Positions 1 to 9,228 of a stretch of 64,000 nt of DNA are shown in pieces. The notes beneath the pieces are model-generated. The model was not told where the DNA came from and ran no database searches. It worked only from the letters and a program-made list of their open reading frames with translations. The DNA is from Mesorhizobium zhangyense (lineage in GTDB: Bacteria > Pseudomonadota > Alphaproteobacteria > Rhizobiales > Rhizobiaceae), in the NCBI RefSeq assembly GCF_011045115.1, contig NZ_JAAKZG010000002.1, positions 124,001 to 188,000 on the forward strand, in the 5' to 3' direction. The position numbers and the translations under genes are program-made. Within the stretch, counting starts at the first letter, position 1. Each line of letters begins with the position of its first letter.

Positions 1-511
1 TCGGGAAGACGTAGCGATTGCCCCGCAGCCGGTTCTTGGCCTTGGAGAGTATGTAGCCGCTGTCGACATCGATATCGGCGCCCAGCGCCTGCAGGCCGTC
101 GATGAACAGGTCGACCGGGCGCGTGCCGATGGCGCAACCGCCTGGCAGCGAAACCTTGGCCTCGCCCATGCGGGCGAGCAGTGGCCCGATAACCCAGAAG
201 CTGGCGCGCATCTTGGAAACCAGCTCATAGGGAGCGGTGGTGTCGACGATGTTGCGCGCGGTGAAATTGATGGTGCGCGAGTAGCCTTCGTGTTGGCTCT
301 CGCGGCGGCCATTGACCGAATAGTCGACGCCGTGATTGCCGAGAATGCGGATGAGCTGCTCGACATCGGCCAGGTGCGGCACATTTTCCAGCGTCAGCGT
401 GTCGTCGGTCAAAAGCGACGCGATCATCAGCGGCAGGGCGGCGTTCTTGGCGCCGGAAATCGGGATGCGGCCTTCCAGATGGTTGCCGCCGACTATTCTT
501 ATGCGATCCAT
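1..511 (-). CDS. murA: UDP-N-acetylglucosamine 1-carboxyvinyltransferase MurA (5' part; gene runs off the left edge)
   Basis: Read on the minus strand, the frame begins MDRIRIVGGNHLEGRIPISG and continues with AKNAALPLMIASLLTDD, the N-terminal signature of MurA. MurA transfers enolpyruvate from PEP to UDP-GlcNAc, the first committed step of peptidoglycan synthesis in the cytoplasm. Only about 170 of the usual ~430 residues are present; the rest, including the catalytic Cys loop, lies beyond base 1. Two ATGs are possible, at 520 and 511. GGAG sits about 2 bases before the first and about 11 before the second, so 511 is preferred. Confidence 0.95.
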   Translation of the reverse strand, partial: MDRIRIVGGNHLEGRIPISGAKNAALPLMIASLLTDDTLTLENVPHLADVEQLIRILGNHGVDYSVNGRRESQHEGYSRTINFTARNIVDTTAPYELVSKMRASFWVIGPLLARMGEAKVSLPGGCAIGTRPVDLFIDGLQALGADIDVDSGYILSKAKNRLRGNRYVFP

Positions 512-635
512 GAGAATCATTTCTCCGGGATGTTTCCCGGTTTTGTCCGTTTATCCTTGCGGTCCGTCTAGACCATCGTGAAATGCCGTTCAAGAAATAG
601 GATTTCGGTCGTCTCGCCGAAAGCCCGCTCATGAA

Positions 636-821
636 TCAGCTAGTTTCCTCGTCATGCGTCTGCGCAGCGGCGATTCCCTCGGGTCGTGCATCTTCCTCGC
701 CGGTCCGGCGCGACCGCGCCTGCGCCTTGCGCTTCTGCAGATTGGCGCGCAGTTCCTGGGCAAGACGTGCCTTGCGGTCGTCTTTCGTCGGCGAAACTTG
801 CGTAGTTTTGTTCGAATTCAT
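636..821 (-). CDS. small conserved basic protein upstream of murA
   Basis: A 61-residue product rich in Lys, Arg, Glu and Ala, with a central helical, Arg-rich stretch (LAQELRANLQKRKAQARSRR). It is predicted to be soluble and mostly helical, with no signal peptide or membrane segment. It lies 5' of murA on the same strand, about 115 bases away. Similar short basic proteins are commonly annotated beside murA in rhizobia as conserved hypotheticals; that is recollection, not a search. The function is unknown. A role in nucleic-acid binding would be only a guess from the charge. Confidence 0.6.
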   Translation of the reverse strand: MNSNKTTQVSPTKDDRKARLAQELRANLQKRKAQARSRRTGEEDARPEGIAAAQTHDEETS

Positions 822-976
822 GAAGATTGCCCGAACGTGTCCCCTGTTCGATCATCGCGAGAGGCGAAAATACCTATCATTATGGCCGCGCCGTGTCCGT
901 GCAAAAACACTGCAAACAAGTTTCACACATAACTTGCGCTTGCCGGATTGATGTGGCAGAAGCGCCGCATTCGACA

Positions 977-1051
<75 letters not shown>

Positions 1052-1110
1052 TCCTATCCGCTTGATAGGAAACAACTATCTGATTTCCCTACCGTATCGG
1101 ACGCCTCCAG

Positions 1111-1120
1111 TGGTACACAG
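1111..1120 (+). repeat. 10-bp repeat shared by both element ends (possible integrase arm site)
   Basis: TGGTACACAG lies 58 bases inside attL and recurs in the same orientation at 15782-15791, 60 bases inside attR. The matching distance from each end is what suggests arm-type integrase binding. A 10-base match alone is weak evidence. Confidence 0.3.
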
Positions 1121-1132
1121 GAGCGATACACA

Positions 1133-2701
1133 GTGGGTATTTCTATGCCGTCTCCGACACGCAATCCGGACACCGGAATCTTCCAATACCGCGTTCGAGT
1201 TCCCACCGATTTGGTCGAGCGGGCCAAGGGGAAGTCGATCATGCTGCCCGTGGATGGGCGGCACCGGCCTGTGAAAATCGGGGTCCAGGTCAAAGTTTCT
1301 CTCTCAACGCGAGACCTCCGAGAGGCCAAAGAGCGCTTCCGCGAAGTTGATGCAATCGTCCAAACCTACTGGGACGGGCTTCGGAAGGGTCCCCAGCCGC
1401 TCACCATGAAGCAGGTGTATGCCCTGGCGGGAGAAATGCGGGCCGTCTTCATCGAGGCCTTTGACGACGAGCCCGGAACGCCGGAAACGTGGCTACAGGT
1501 CATGAAGGCCAATGCCGAGGCAGGGGCTGGAACATCGTCCCTCGCGATCCCCACGCCAGCGGTGAAGCTTGCCGCGATGGAGAAGCGCTTTGGCGGCCTA
1601 GTGAGCGCCTACTTAGCCGGAAAGGGCCTTCATGTGGACGAGAAGTCGCGGAAGGCATTGGTTGGCGTGGTAGCCGAGCCATTGTCGGATGCTGCCCGGA
1701 TCAACATGGCGAAGGCATCCGGCGACTATTCCGACACGGGCGAAACTCAGCGCTACCCGAAATTCGTCCCCACTGAGGTCCCGCAAACGGCCACGGGAAA
1801 AACCGCCTTCAAGTCCATTATTGACGAAGAGGTGCGGAGACGTTCACTCGGCACAGAAGGCCGAACCGTCAACAGCAAGTCCATAAGCAAGTTCCGCCGC
1901 CACACCGACGCATTCGAAGCCCACCGCGACAACAAAGACGCGGCCACCATAACGCCCCAGGAGGTCCGCGTTTGGGTCGAAGCGCTACAAACCGGCGGGA
2001 AACTCAAAAACAAGACGGTCGGGGATTACCTTTCAAGCGTCCAAACGGTGCTGGAGTGGGGCAGGGAGCACGACAGCGCTTTTCATCCCTCAGTCAATCC
2101 GGCCTCACGGGTGAGGGGACCGACCGTCCGCGCCGCGACAAGTGGGGAGCGAGCTTACACGCTCGAAGAGGCGAAGCGCGTCTTGCTGTCCGCGCGAGAG
2201 GCCCGGAGCGACAGCCTGCGGTGGCTGCCGTGGCTGTGCGCCTACTCCGGGGCTAGGATTGAGGAAGTGGCAGGGCTCCGGAAGGAAGATTTCTTCGAGA
2301 CTGGTGGGCGCTGGTTCTTTCATATCAGGCCCTATGAGGGGCGCGATTTGAAGAACCTTTCCAGCGAACGCCGGGTGCCCGTTCATCCTGCCTTGGTGGA
2401 AGAGGGGCTTCTGGCATTCGTGGAGGCAAAAAAGAAGGGAGGGAGGCTCTTCACCTCCTCGCCTTCTCAGGCCATTTCCAGGTGGCTGATATTGACCGTG
2501 AAGATCACCCGAGGGGTGCCACCAAGCCACGGATGGCGGCACCTCTTCGAAGACCTTTGCACCGCTGCGGGTATGTCGGACACCGCCCGGTCGTACATCA
2601 CTGGCCGCGCGTCAGGGACCTCACGGGACCGGTATGGCCGTAGCGATGCCATGCTTCCCGGCCTTGCTGCTGAAATGGATAAAGTCCAACGGTTGCTGTG
2701 A
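1133..2701 (+). CDS. int: tyrosine-type site-specific recombinase (element integrase)
   Basis: Integrates and excises the element at tRNA-Thr. The catalytic domain is in the C-terminal third: the first Arg in SGARIEEVAGL (about residue 375), the HGWR box (about 465) and the nucleophile Tyr in DRYGR (about 500). The second His of the usual GH motif is replaced by Arg (ITGR). The N-terminal part starts with a phage-integrase-like arm (MPSPTRNPDTGIFQYRVRVP) and a SAM-like core-binding region around residues 245-330. The start is taken as GTG 1133 because AGGAG lies 9 bases upstream; ATG 1145 is the alternative. The frame stays open back into the tRNA, but that part is not coding. At 522 residues it is longer than the usual ~400. 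Confidence 0.93.
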   Translation: MGISMPSPTRNPDTGIFQYRVRVPTDLVERAKGKSIMLPVDGRHRPVKIGVQVKVSLSTRDLREAKERFREVDAIVQTYWDGLRKGPQPLTMKQVYALAGEMRAVFIEAFDDEPGTPETWLQVMKANAEAGAGTSSLAIPTPAVKLAAMEKRFGGLVSAYLAGKGLHVDEKSRKALVGVVAEPLSDAARINMAKASGDYSDTGETQRYPKFVPTEVPQTATGKTAFKSIIDEEVRRRSLGTEGRTVNSKSISKFRRHTDAFEAHRDNKDAATITPQEVRVWVEALQTGGKLKNKTVGDYLSSVQTVLEWGREHDSAFHPSVNPASRVRGPTVRAATSGERAYTLEEAKRVLLSAREARSDSLRWLPWLCAYSGARIEEVAGLRKEDFFETGGRWFFHIRPYEGRDLKNLSSERRVPVHPALVEEGLLAFVEAKKKGGRLFTSSPSQAISRWLILTVKITRGVPPSHGWRHLFEDLCTAAGMSDTARSYITGRASGTSRDRYGRSDAMLPGLAAEMDKVQRLL

Positions 2702-2786
2702 AGGGTCTCGAACAAATCGCTTCTCAACTCAGTCGGCTAAGCCTATCCATGTGTTCGGGCGATAAGGGGGAGGGTGCAACATTTCG

Positions 2787-3611
2787 GTGCGGCGCAATTT
2801 CATCATTCAGATCACGTTTGCCATTTCAGTTTTGTGGCTGGCTTTCTTTATCTGGCTCCTTATTGGCGCTGAAAAATGTTCGGGGGTTGTGGCTCCCTGG
2901 TGGGATATTCGGGCCCAATTTCTCAGTTGTAAGGGGGCGAACGAGGTTGGCGACTTCCTAGCGGGAGCATTCGCGCCCGTGGCGTTTATATGGCTTGCGG
3001 CTGCGGTGTTCATGCAACGGTCCGAACTACGCGCCCAGCTCGAAGAGCTTGCCAGCACAAGAGCGGCACTAGAGGCTCAAACCGACGAAGCGCGGAAGCA
3101 GGCTGAGTTTTTAGGCATTCAGTCTGCGATCCTCCAGGCACAAGAGGCTGAACGGAAGCGGGAGCAGGCTGACGAAGAATTTGATGAGGCCACAAAAGCT
3201 CTTATCATTTGGGTAGAAAATACACTTCCATCTACTTTGGTGGTGTATGTTTGGTCTGGGCCCCTCGAATTCAGTAGAGCTGAGACGACTGACCTTGCGC
3301 CTCTTTTTGTACGCCGCTCTGTCCTGGGTTCAGACGTGGAGTGGGTACGCTCGTTTGCAAATTGCCTGCATAGCGCAGTTATGAGCTACGACACTTTCCG
3401 CGAGGACGGGGCTCTAAGCGAAAGAAATAACCTCAATGTTTCTATCCGAGAGATCAATCAGCTAATTGGCTTGTTTGATGAGATTGGCTCAATGGTTCCT
3501 GGCCTATCCGCCCCACACCGGCGGAAGTACGAAAGCTATGACTTCGTCCTTGCCAAAGAACGGTTAGAGAAATTTATCCAAGGCTGTGGTGAGCGTTTGA
3601 TTCAATTTTAA
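2787..3611 (+). CDS. membrane-anchored coiled-coil protein of unknown function
   Basis: A 274-residue product with two hydrophobic segments near the N terminus (about residues 5-27 and 54-74), then a charged coiled coil (about 77-135, rich in Glu, Gln, Ala and Arg), then a soluble C-terminal domain of about 140 residues. I do not recognise the family. The start is GTG 2787, with a purine-rich stretch (AAGGGGGAGGG) upstream. It lies directly behind the integrase, on the same strand, and ends at a hairpin facing the late-type genes. Two N-terminal membrane helices followed by a cytoplasmic helical domain is a layout seen in phage exclusion and defence proteins, but that role is inference only. 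Confidence 0.7.
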   Translation: MRRNFIIQITFAISVLWLAFFIWLLIGAEKCSGVVAPWWDIRAQFLSCKGANEVGDFLAGAFAPVAFIWLAAAVFMQRSELRAQLEELASTRAALEAQTDEARKQAEFLGIQSAILQAQEAERKREQADEEFDEATKALIIWVENTLPSTLVVYVWSGPLEFSRAETTDLAPLFVRRSVLGSDVEWVRSFANCLHSAVMSYDTFREDGALSERNNLNVSIREINQLIGLFDEIGSMVPGLSAPHRRKYESYDFVLAKERLEKFIQGCGERLIQF

Positions 3612-3659
3612 GTTCTTTAGCTGCCCTTTGAATGGTGTGAAAATGTCAACGGCGAGGGA

Positions 3660-3679
3660 GGGCCGCATTCGCGCGGCCC
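3660..3679. terminator. hairpin between convergent genes
   Basis: GGGCCGC and GCGGCCC form a perfect 7-bp GC stem around a 6-base loop, between the ends of the 2787-3611 (+) and 3686-7432 (-) genes. There is no T run on either side, so termination activity is inferred from position. Confidence 0.55.
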
Positions 3680-3685
3680 TTCACG

Positions 3686-6600
3686 CTACCAAGGCAAAGA
3701 CGTTCCACCACGCGGAGGCGTAGCCGGTCGGTCCTGGATGAGGTGCGCAAACAGAGAGGCCAGAGGGATGAAATTCCCCATAGGCACAAATGCCCTGTTT
3801 ATCGTCTTCAGCTCAGATTGAGCCAGCTCGCGATCCTCCGCCACGCTTTCTATCAGGGCCTTTGATCCCCTGGCCGCCTCTGCCATCCACCCGCCCGTAG
3901 GCGACCCGAGCACGGCGTCTGTAGGGGACCCAGAGGCACGAGCGGACCCGAACTGGGGACCGAGCGGCGTGAACATCAGGCCACTGTCAATCACCATGGG
4001 GATGATCGAAGAGGTGGCCGTTCGGGCCGCGCCGTTCTTGAGGAGGTTCGCGGGGTCCATGGTCTCTTCCCAAAACTTGTCCGTACCCTCTTCACTGGCG
4101 AGCTGTACAGGTGCCGAGCGGACCACGTAAGTCGCCACACCAGCCGCCAATTCGCCCAACAGAAAGACCGCCATACGGGGGTCCATGTGGTGGAAGTTGT
4201 AGAGCGTGGACTTGGCCCAGGCTCCCAGCACGAAGTTGCGGAACTGGGTGAATAGCCCGAACACAGGGACGCTCATCCACTTGGACAAACCACCCACGTC
4301 GTTCTGCTGCACCAGCCGGTTGGTGTACCGGTTCATGGTGTAGGTGAACTTGGTGAGGATCGAAGGGTCCCACTTGTTCGACCCGAGGGCCACCAGCTTC
4401 CTACCCTCCACGGTCGAGTGATCGAGCATGTTGGAGAAGAGGCTCTGGACCTCCTTTGGGCCGAGGCCAATGGATGCTAGGCGCTCCTTGTTCCTGCCGG
4501 AGAGCTTGTCCAGGTCGAAGGCTCCCTCAGCCGTCCGGGTCTTCTTAGCGATCCCGTAGAGCTGCTGAGCGATCGCCTTCACCGCCCAGCGTTGCTGGTA
4601 GGTGTGAATGGCTCTCATCAGGGAGACATCAGCGGTGAGCTTCTGCCCGTAGTCGAGGACTGTATCGACCCCGTTAGCGAACCTGGAGGACGCAGTCGCT
4701 CCAATCCTGTCGTCATCGAAACGGAAGTCGTAGCGGCCCCAGAGGTCGTCCAGACCGGTCCCTGTGATGGCCTCCAGCTCTGCCAGAAGGTTGTCCTTAC
4801 GGGCGACTGATTGGCCCGCTTCGGTAACCATGCGGCGCATTGCGGGGAGCTGTTGGGCAGCCGCACGGAAGCCTGTCATGGACGCAATCTTCCAGCTCTC
4901 CTGTATCTGGTTCAGGCCCATGTTGGACATGAGCCGGATGAACTGGAGAACCTTGAGCCTGCGGACCCACTGGTTGTACGCCTTCTCCTGACCAAAGACC
5001 GGGGTGCCGTTGATACGGGCCCAGCCGAAGTCGATGTTGTCGATGGCGTTCTGCATGGCCGCCTTGTTCTTGGCATAACCTCCGGGCTGCTGTCTCCAGC
5101 TCTCCCGAACGTGGTTCTTGAGCTTCTCCAGGTCGCCTTCGGTCTTGATACCGTCCATCAGAAGGGCCCCGGTCTCGGGGTTCCTGATCTGGGTGTTGGC
5201 GAAGGCGACACGACCCGAGAGGTGCCGGCCATAGCGGCGGGCAGTGAACTCGGCGTCCTGGATGAACAGGTCGTGGATGGTCAGGTCCATACGCCCACCC
5301 GTGCGGGTAGGGACGGAGGCCCCGAAGCCATAATCCATGAGCGTCCGACGCTTGAGGCGGGAGATGCCCTTGGAGCCGTCTTCCTTCTTGGCCTGATCGA
5401 CCAGTCCGGAGAGCACGTCGAACACCTTATCCATCTCGTCGTCGGAGATGACGTTGGCATCGTCCAGGGCTTCCGTGAACGCTCTCTTGAAGGCGTCCTT
5501 ATCACCGCGCCCGAGGGCTCCGTTGATGCCATCCTCGATCCCGAAGCCAGCCTTACGGATGTTGGCCCAGTAGCCCTTAGCCATGCGGTTGGCGAGGCCG
5601 TCGTCCAGCTCGGCCGTGTGCTTGAGGATCGCCTCCTTGATGAAGGCTTCCATGTGGCGAGCCTCCACCGTGTTGTCCAGCTCCGCGATACGGGCGTGGT
5701 CCGAGTACATCGGGACGTAGTTCGGGTCAGGGTTAAGGTCGGCTAGGCCGCTCTTGCTAATCTCCTTGGCGTAGGAGCCGTAATAGGCCCTCAGGGCACC
5801 GGCAGCTCGCTGGACGGACTGTGGGGTGTCCGGGGAGAGATGCTCGTCCTGGGCCGCTTTCCAGACCGCTGTGCGGAACTCGTCGGCAGCCTTTGCGCGG
5901 GCCGTCAGGTTGAGCCGGAAGAGGCCCCGCTCCTTGACGTGTTCGGCCATTGCTGTCTGGAAGACCTGGTTGAAATTCCCGAGGAGCTTCTTCTCCAGCG
6001 CGGAGGCGCGGACAGTGACGCTATCGGGGACCACTTCATGGCCCTTGAAGCCAGCCGTTTCCTCGAAGAAGGTCTGCCCTACGAGGCGGGTGAGGGGGTC
6101 CGGAGCGGTGGTCATCTGACCAGCCACGTCGAAGCGGAGGCCGCCGCCTATGGCTGTGGGAACGTCAGCGTCGTCCAGGCCCCATTCGCCGGGGACAAGG
6201 GCGTCTTTCAGGTCCGTGTTACGGGCCGCTCCGCCTGCCCCTTGGCCTCCTGGGATGAACCCACGGGCCGTCCTGATGGCGTCCTGTCCTGCCTGAGCGA
6301 GGACCTGGGCTTCCAGCTTGGTGGCCGGGTTACGGGCGAGGGCACCGGAGACACCGCCGAGGAGTGCGCCCACGCCAAAGGCCATGAGCGGGTCGGTGTT
6401 GGGGTCTCCGAACATCTCACGAGCGCCCACTTCCATGGCCGCGTTGGTCGTGCCGCCCACTAGCGCCGACCCAGCTACACGGGTAAGGAGGCTTCCGCCG
6501 GCTGTTTTTAATAATGCCCCTGTGAAACCGCCTGTAAGGGCGTTGATGGGCAAAGACACCGGGTCTGCCATTCCCGCTATGAGGCGTGCGCCGATGCCCG

Positions 6601-7432
6601 ACCATCCTCCCTCAGCAAGGCGCTGTTGCCGCTCTATGTCCTCGTGAACGTGTCGGAGACGGCTCTCAAAAGCCGCTTGCGATCCGGCTGTGAGAAGGCC
6701 GTCGTGATAGTTCTCCGGGATGGTCTCGGTGATCGTTTTCCAGTCCTCGGAAGAAAGTCCTTCATAGTCGGGATCAATAGCCCCCTCGGAGAACTTTCGC
6801 ACGGCCCAAGCGGTATACCAGTCAGTTTGTGCCGCTGCCGTGAGTTCGTCCAAAAAGCTATCGTAGGGCTTGACCCGTAGAGCCTCCCTCTCGGCCACCG
6901 TAAGCACCTGAGGTGCCGACGTGTCCTGGTGAATGTCGTAGTTGATGGGGGCGTTGGTTTCCTCTACGCCCTCGTAAGGGTTCGTCTGGGGGGCCTCGTA
7001 GGTGCCACCGAGAAGGGCCGCAGCTTTCGCCTTGTGTCCTTCCATCTGGTTGTTCACCTTGTCGGCTACGGTGCCTGGAGCGCCGCCGTTGTTGGCGTCC
7101 GAGGCGCTCTCGCGACCGACTGAACCGGCGTTGATGGCGGAGTAGATGTCCATGAGGCCCATGCCTGGGCGAACACCAGCATCCTTGAGGTACTTACCTG
7201 CGGCTGCCACCTGGGCCTCCACGGGCATTCCCTTGTAGACGCCGTACTTCTCGCGCTGGGGCTGGCCCCACTGGATGAGGCCGAAGTGCTGGCCCCACTG
7301 GGTGGTGGGTCCTGCCTTCCATTCGTCAAAGGTGCCACCGGTCTCATAGGACATGACAGTGGCGAGGTCTTGGGGGCTGACCCCTAGGAGGGCGGCCTCA
7401 TTCTTGATTGCCTCGGCTAGGCGAGTGCTCAT
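3686..7432 (-). CDS. 1248-residue internal-virion-type protein with N-terminal lysozyme-like domain
   Basis: The N-terminal ~110 residues look like a phage lysozyme/transglycosylase fold: an early Glu in SYETGGTF (E30, candidate catalytic acid), then a Gln/Gly/Trp-rich segment (HFGLIQWGQPQREKYG) and a helical end with AINAGS. Residues ~278-370 are hydrophobic and Gly/Ala-rich, suited to membrane insertion. The remaining ~880 residues are helical with no recognised domain. This layout (muralytic head, amphipathic middle, very long helical body) resembles gp16-type internal virion proteins of T7-like podoviruses, which are ejected and help DNA cross the envelope. ATG 7432 is chosen because AGGAG lies 6 bases upstream; the frame is open further to 7597, but that part reads as low-complexity. 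It is odd because no other head or tail gene is nearby. Confidence 0.7.
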   Translation of the reverse strand: MSTRLAEAIKNEAALLGVSPQDLATVMSYETGGTFDEWKAGPTTQWGQHFGLIQWGQPQREKYGVYKGMPVEAQVAAAGKYLKDAGVRPGMGLMDIYSAINAGSVGRESASDANNGGAPGTVADKVNNQMEGHKAKAAALLGGTYEAPQTNPYEGVEETNAPINYDIHQDTSAPQVLTVAEREALRVKPYDSFLDELTAAAQTDWYTAWAVRKFSEGAIDPDYEGLSSEDWKTITETIPENYHDGLLTAGSQAAFESRLRHVHEDIERQQRLAEGGWSGIGARLIAGMADPVSLPINALTGGFTGALLKTAGGSLLTRVAGSALVGGTTNAAMEVGAREMFGDPNTDPLMAFGVGALLGGVSGALARNPATKLEAQVLAQAGQDAIRTARGFIPGGQGAGGAARNTDLKDALVPGEWGLDDADVPTAIGGGLRFDVAGQMTTAPDPLTRLVGQTFFEETAGFKGHEVVPDSVTVRASALEKKLLGNFNQVFQTAMAEHVKERGLFRLNLTARAKAADEFRTAVWKAAQDEHLSPDTPQSVQRAAGALRAYYGSYAKEISKSGLADLNPDPNYVPMYSDHARIAELDNTVEARHMEAFIKEAILKHTAELDDGLANRMAKGYWANIRKAGFGIEDGINGALGRGDKDAFKRAFTEALDDANVISDDEMDKVFDVLSGLVDQAKKEDGSKGISRLKRRTLMDYGFGASVPTRTGGRMDLTIHDLFIQDAEFTARRYGRHLSGRVAFANTQIRNPETGALLMDGIKTEGDLEKLKNHVRESWRQQPGGYAKNKAAMQNAIDNIDFGWARINGTPVFGQEKAYNQWVRRLKVLQFIRLMSNMGLNQIQESWKIASMTGFRAAAQQLPAMRRMVTEAGQSVARKDNLLAELEAITGTGLDDLWGRYDFRFDDDRIGATASSRFANGVDTVLDYGQKLTADVSLMRAIHTYQQRWAVKAIAQQLYGIAKKTRTAEGAFDLDKLSGRNKERLASIGLGPKEVQSLFSNMLDHSTVEGRKLVALGSNKWDPSILTKFTYTMNRYTNRLVQQNDVGGLSKWMSVPVFGLFTQFRNFVLGAWAKSTLYNFHHMDPRMAVFLLGELAAGVATYVVRSAPVQLASEEGTDKFWEETMDPANLLKNGAARTATSSIIPMVIDSGLMFTPLGPQFGSARASGSPTDAVLGSPTGGWMAEAARGSKALIESVAEDRELAQSELKTINRAFVPMGNFIPLASLFAHLIQDRPATPPRGGTSLPW

Positions 7433-7476
7433 TCTTGCTCCTGAATTGTTGTAATCGTTGGTTTGAGGGAGTTGAA

Positions 7477-7508
7477 AAGGCCCCGGAACGTGATGCTCTC
7501 GGGGCCTT
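7477..7508 (-). terminator. rho-independent terminator upstream of the giant virion-like gene
   Basis: A perfect 9-bp stem (AAGGCCCCG / CGGGGCCTT) with a 14-base loop. Read on the minus strand it is followed by TTTTC, so it should stop leftward transcripts arriving from 8254-9168 before they reach the lysozyme-domain gene 45 bases further on. Confidence 0.65.
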
Positions 7509-7660
7509 GCGGTGGGTGAGGGGGGTATAGTGATCGGAGTTGGCGTGGGGCCACACTGTCCAAAGGACGAATCGTCTCCCGTTCGGCAAAGCGCCAAAGA
7601 ACGGCTGTAAGCGAGGGCTTGGCGACGGTTGAGAGATTGGTACTCTAGGTTGAGGCAAAC

Positions 7661-8233
7661 ATGGGAGGGCGTCTGTTGGATCAGAAAACCGCAGAGTTTA
7701 TTTTGTCACTGCAAGAGGAAATCGATGGCCTATGGCGATATCTAGGCCATAAAGATCGAGCAGACGGGTTTCACCAGCAAGCAGAGTCCATCCGCGAGAA
7801 AACTGACGCATACCGAAACGAATTTCGGGACTTTCATCTCAGGATATTCGACCAAAGCGAAAGGTATATAAACGTCGTCGCCGTCGTGGGCTATGCCGCA
7901 TACTTTGCCACATGGAGCTTTGCGAAAGAACTTCTCCTGAAAGAGGAAGTCGCCTTCGTTGCGCTAATGGGCATGATTTCCGCTGGGCTTTTTTGCCTAT
8001 GGGAGATGCTGGTTATTCAATATCGAATGAAACAGCTTGGCGAACTAGGGCAGGCCTTTCGGGATATGATTTCGCCGGACGATTTTGAGCCAATCCGGCA
8101 GGCCATCCTCAACCGCGAAATGAAGTGGACGTTGTTTCTCACGCCGATTTGGCGAATTTCGCTGACTGTTTGCATGATCACGGTCTTTATAGGGGCCGCA
8201 GTAATGGCGCGAAGGGCCTACCTGTCGCTTTAG
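7661..8233 (+). CDS. three-helix membrane protein, moron-like
   Basis: A 190-residue product with a soluble, helical N-terminal ~65 residues and hydrophobic segments near residues 68-90, 97-122 and 155-183. I recognise no family. It sits on the opposite strand between two virion-like genes, with its own upstream region and a terminator on its left. That is the position expected of a phage 'moron' expressed from the integrated state. Superinfection exclusion or another membrane-based host-benefit role is possible but not shown. The start ATG 7661 has only a weak Shine-Dalgarno. Confidence 0.65.
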   Translation: MGGRLLDQKTAEFILSLQEEIDGLWRYLGHKDRADGFHQQAESIREKTDAYRNEFRDFHLRIFDQSERYINVVAVVGYAAYFATWSFAKELLLKEEVAFVALMGMISAGLFCLWEMLVIQYRMKQLGELGQAFRDMISPDDFEPIRQAILNREMKWTLFLTPIWRISLTVCMITVFIGAAVMARRAYLSL

Positions 8234-8253
8234 GTTGGCCCTTGCCGTTCATA

Positions 8254-9168
8254 TCAGCGACCCTTCTCAACGCGTACAATGCCTGCCCGAACGGCAGCTC
8301 CCCACGACATCGTAGGGCGGCCCGGTACGGTGATCGCCCAGTTGCCATTCTGGTCCTGGGATAGCGCCTTACGCTCGTCCTTCGGCAGTGTAGAAATCCA
8401 CTCTGCGAACTCAGCGGGGCTGCGAGAAGGCATAACCTCCAGGCGGCCTAGCGCCTCCCTGCCAAGCTTCTGGAGGGCTTGGTCGTCTCGGGTAACGGTC
8501 GCTGTGCGGGCCTGACGAGCCTCGGAAGCGCTCAGCATTTCGTCAAGCAACGCCACGTTCGCCCCCGTCGCCTTCAACACGGCATCTGCTTGCGCCACAG
8601 CACCAGCTACAATGTGGTCCACGACTTCAAGCGGGATATCAGAAGGAAGCTCGGTAGGGGCTTCACCTGTCTCAGCGGCAAGCCAAACGGCATTGTTCAC
8701 CGCGTCCTGGCCGATGATTTCACCGATGTTCGCCAGCGCGTTGTCAGCCGCCTTCACGGCCTCCGGCATGACTATCTCGTCACTCTTGGCGCTGGTGTTG
8801 TTCTGCTGCTGCGTCTGCTGGGCAGTTGCCGGGGCCGCCTTGCTGGAAGGATCAAATCCGGCCTGATTAAAACCCGGGGGCAGCAGTCCCGCCGCGCGGG
8901 CCGCCTCAACGGTAGTCTCCCCCACGCCGGGGATGATGACATGGCCGGGGCGGAGCTGCTGGACGGAGACACTCTGCGGAGCAAGGTTCTGCGTCACCTG
9001 ATTACCTTTCCCATCGAAAGACACAGAATGCTTCTCAACGGGGTGAACGCTGGCCTCAGCCCGACCGGGGGAGACATTGCGGGTTTCCAGATAGCTCCGG
9101 AGCTGGGTGAGTTCATCGCCTGCCGGTACGGCGGACCAATTGTCGGTGTTCGAGTATTTAATGCTCAT
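8254..9168 (-). CDS. virion- or scaffold-like protein of unknown function
   Basis: A 304-residue product with Gln/Thr/Ala-rich linkers in the middle and a helical second half with Ala-rich segments; no signal peptide or transmembrane segment. ATG 9168 is chosen because AAAGGAAAAG lies just upstream; the frame continues to 9228. It is the first leftward gene after the repeat-rich region 9229-9626, and the giant lysozyme-domain gene lies further left on the same strand. A structural or scaffolding role is inferred from position and composition only. The last residues (TMSWGAAVRAGIVRVEKGR) look like a compact conserved end. Confidence 0.55.
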   Translation of the reverse strand: MSIKYSNTDNWSAVPAGDELTQLRSYLETRNVSPGRAEASVHPVEKHSVSFDGKGNQVTQNLAPQSVSVQQLRPGHVIIPGVGETTVEAARAAGLLPPGFNQAGFDPSSKAAPATAQQTQQQNNTSAKSDEIVMPEAVKAADNALANIGEIIGQDAVNNAVWLAAETGEAPTELPSDIPLEVVDHIVAGAVAQADAVLKATGANVALLDEMLSASEARQARTATVTRDDQALQKLGREALGRLEVMPSRSPAEFAEWISTLPKDERKALSQDQNGNWAITVPGRPTMSWGAAVRAGIVRVEKGR

Positions 9169-9228
9169 ATCTTTTCCTTTTGTGGGTTTGTGGATGGTGT
9201 GTCCGAGGACAAATTGATGACACCCCAA

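Noticed and set aside
4811-5746. 311-codon plus-strand frame
   Set aside because: It is antisense to the 3686-7432 gene, whose product has clear domain structure; high G+C gives long shadow frames.
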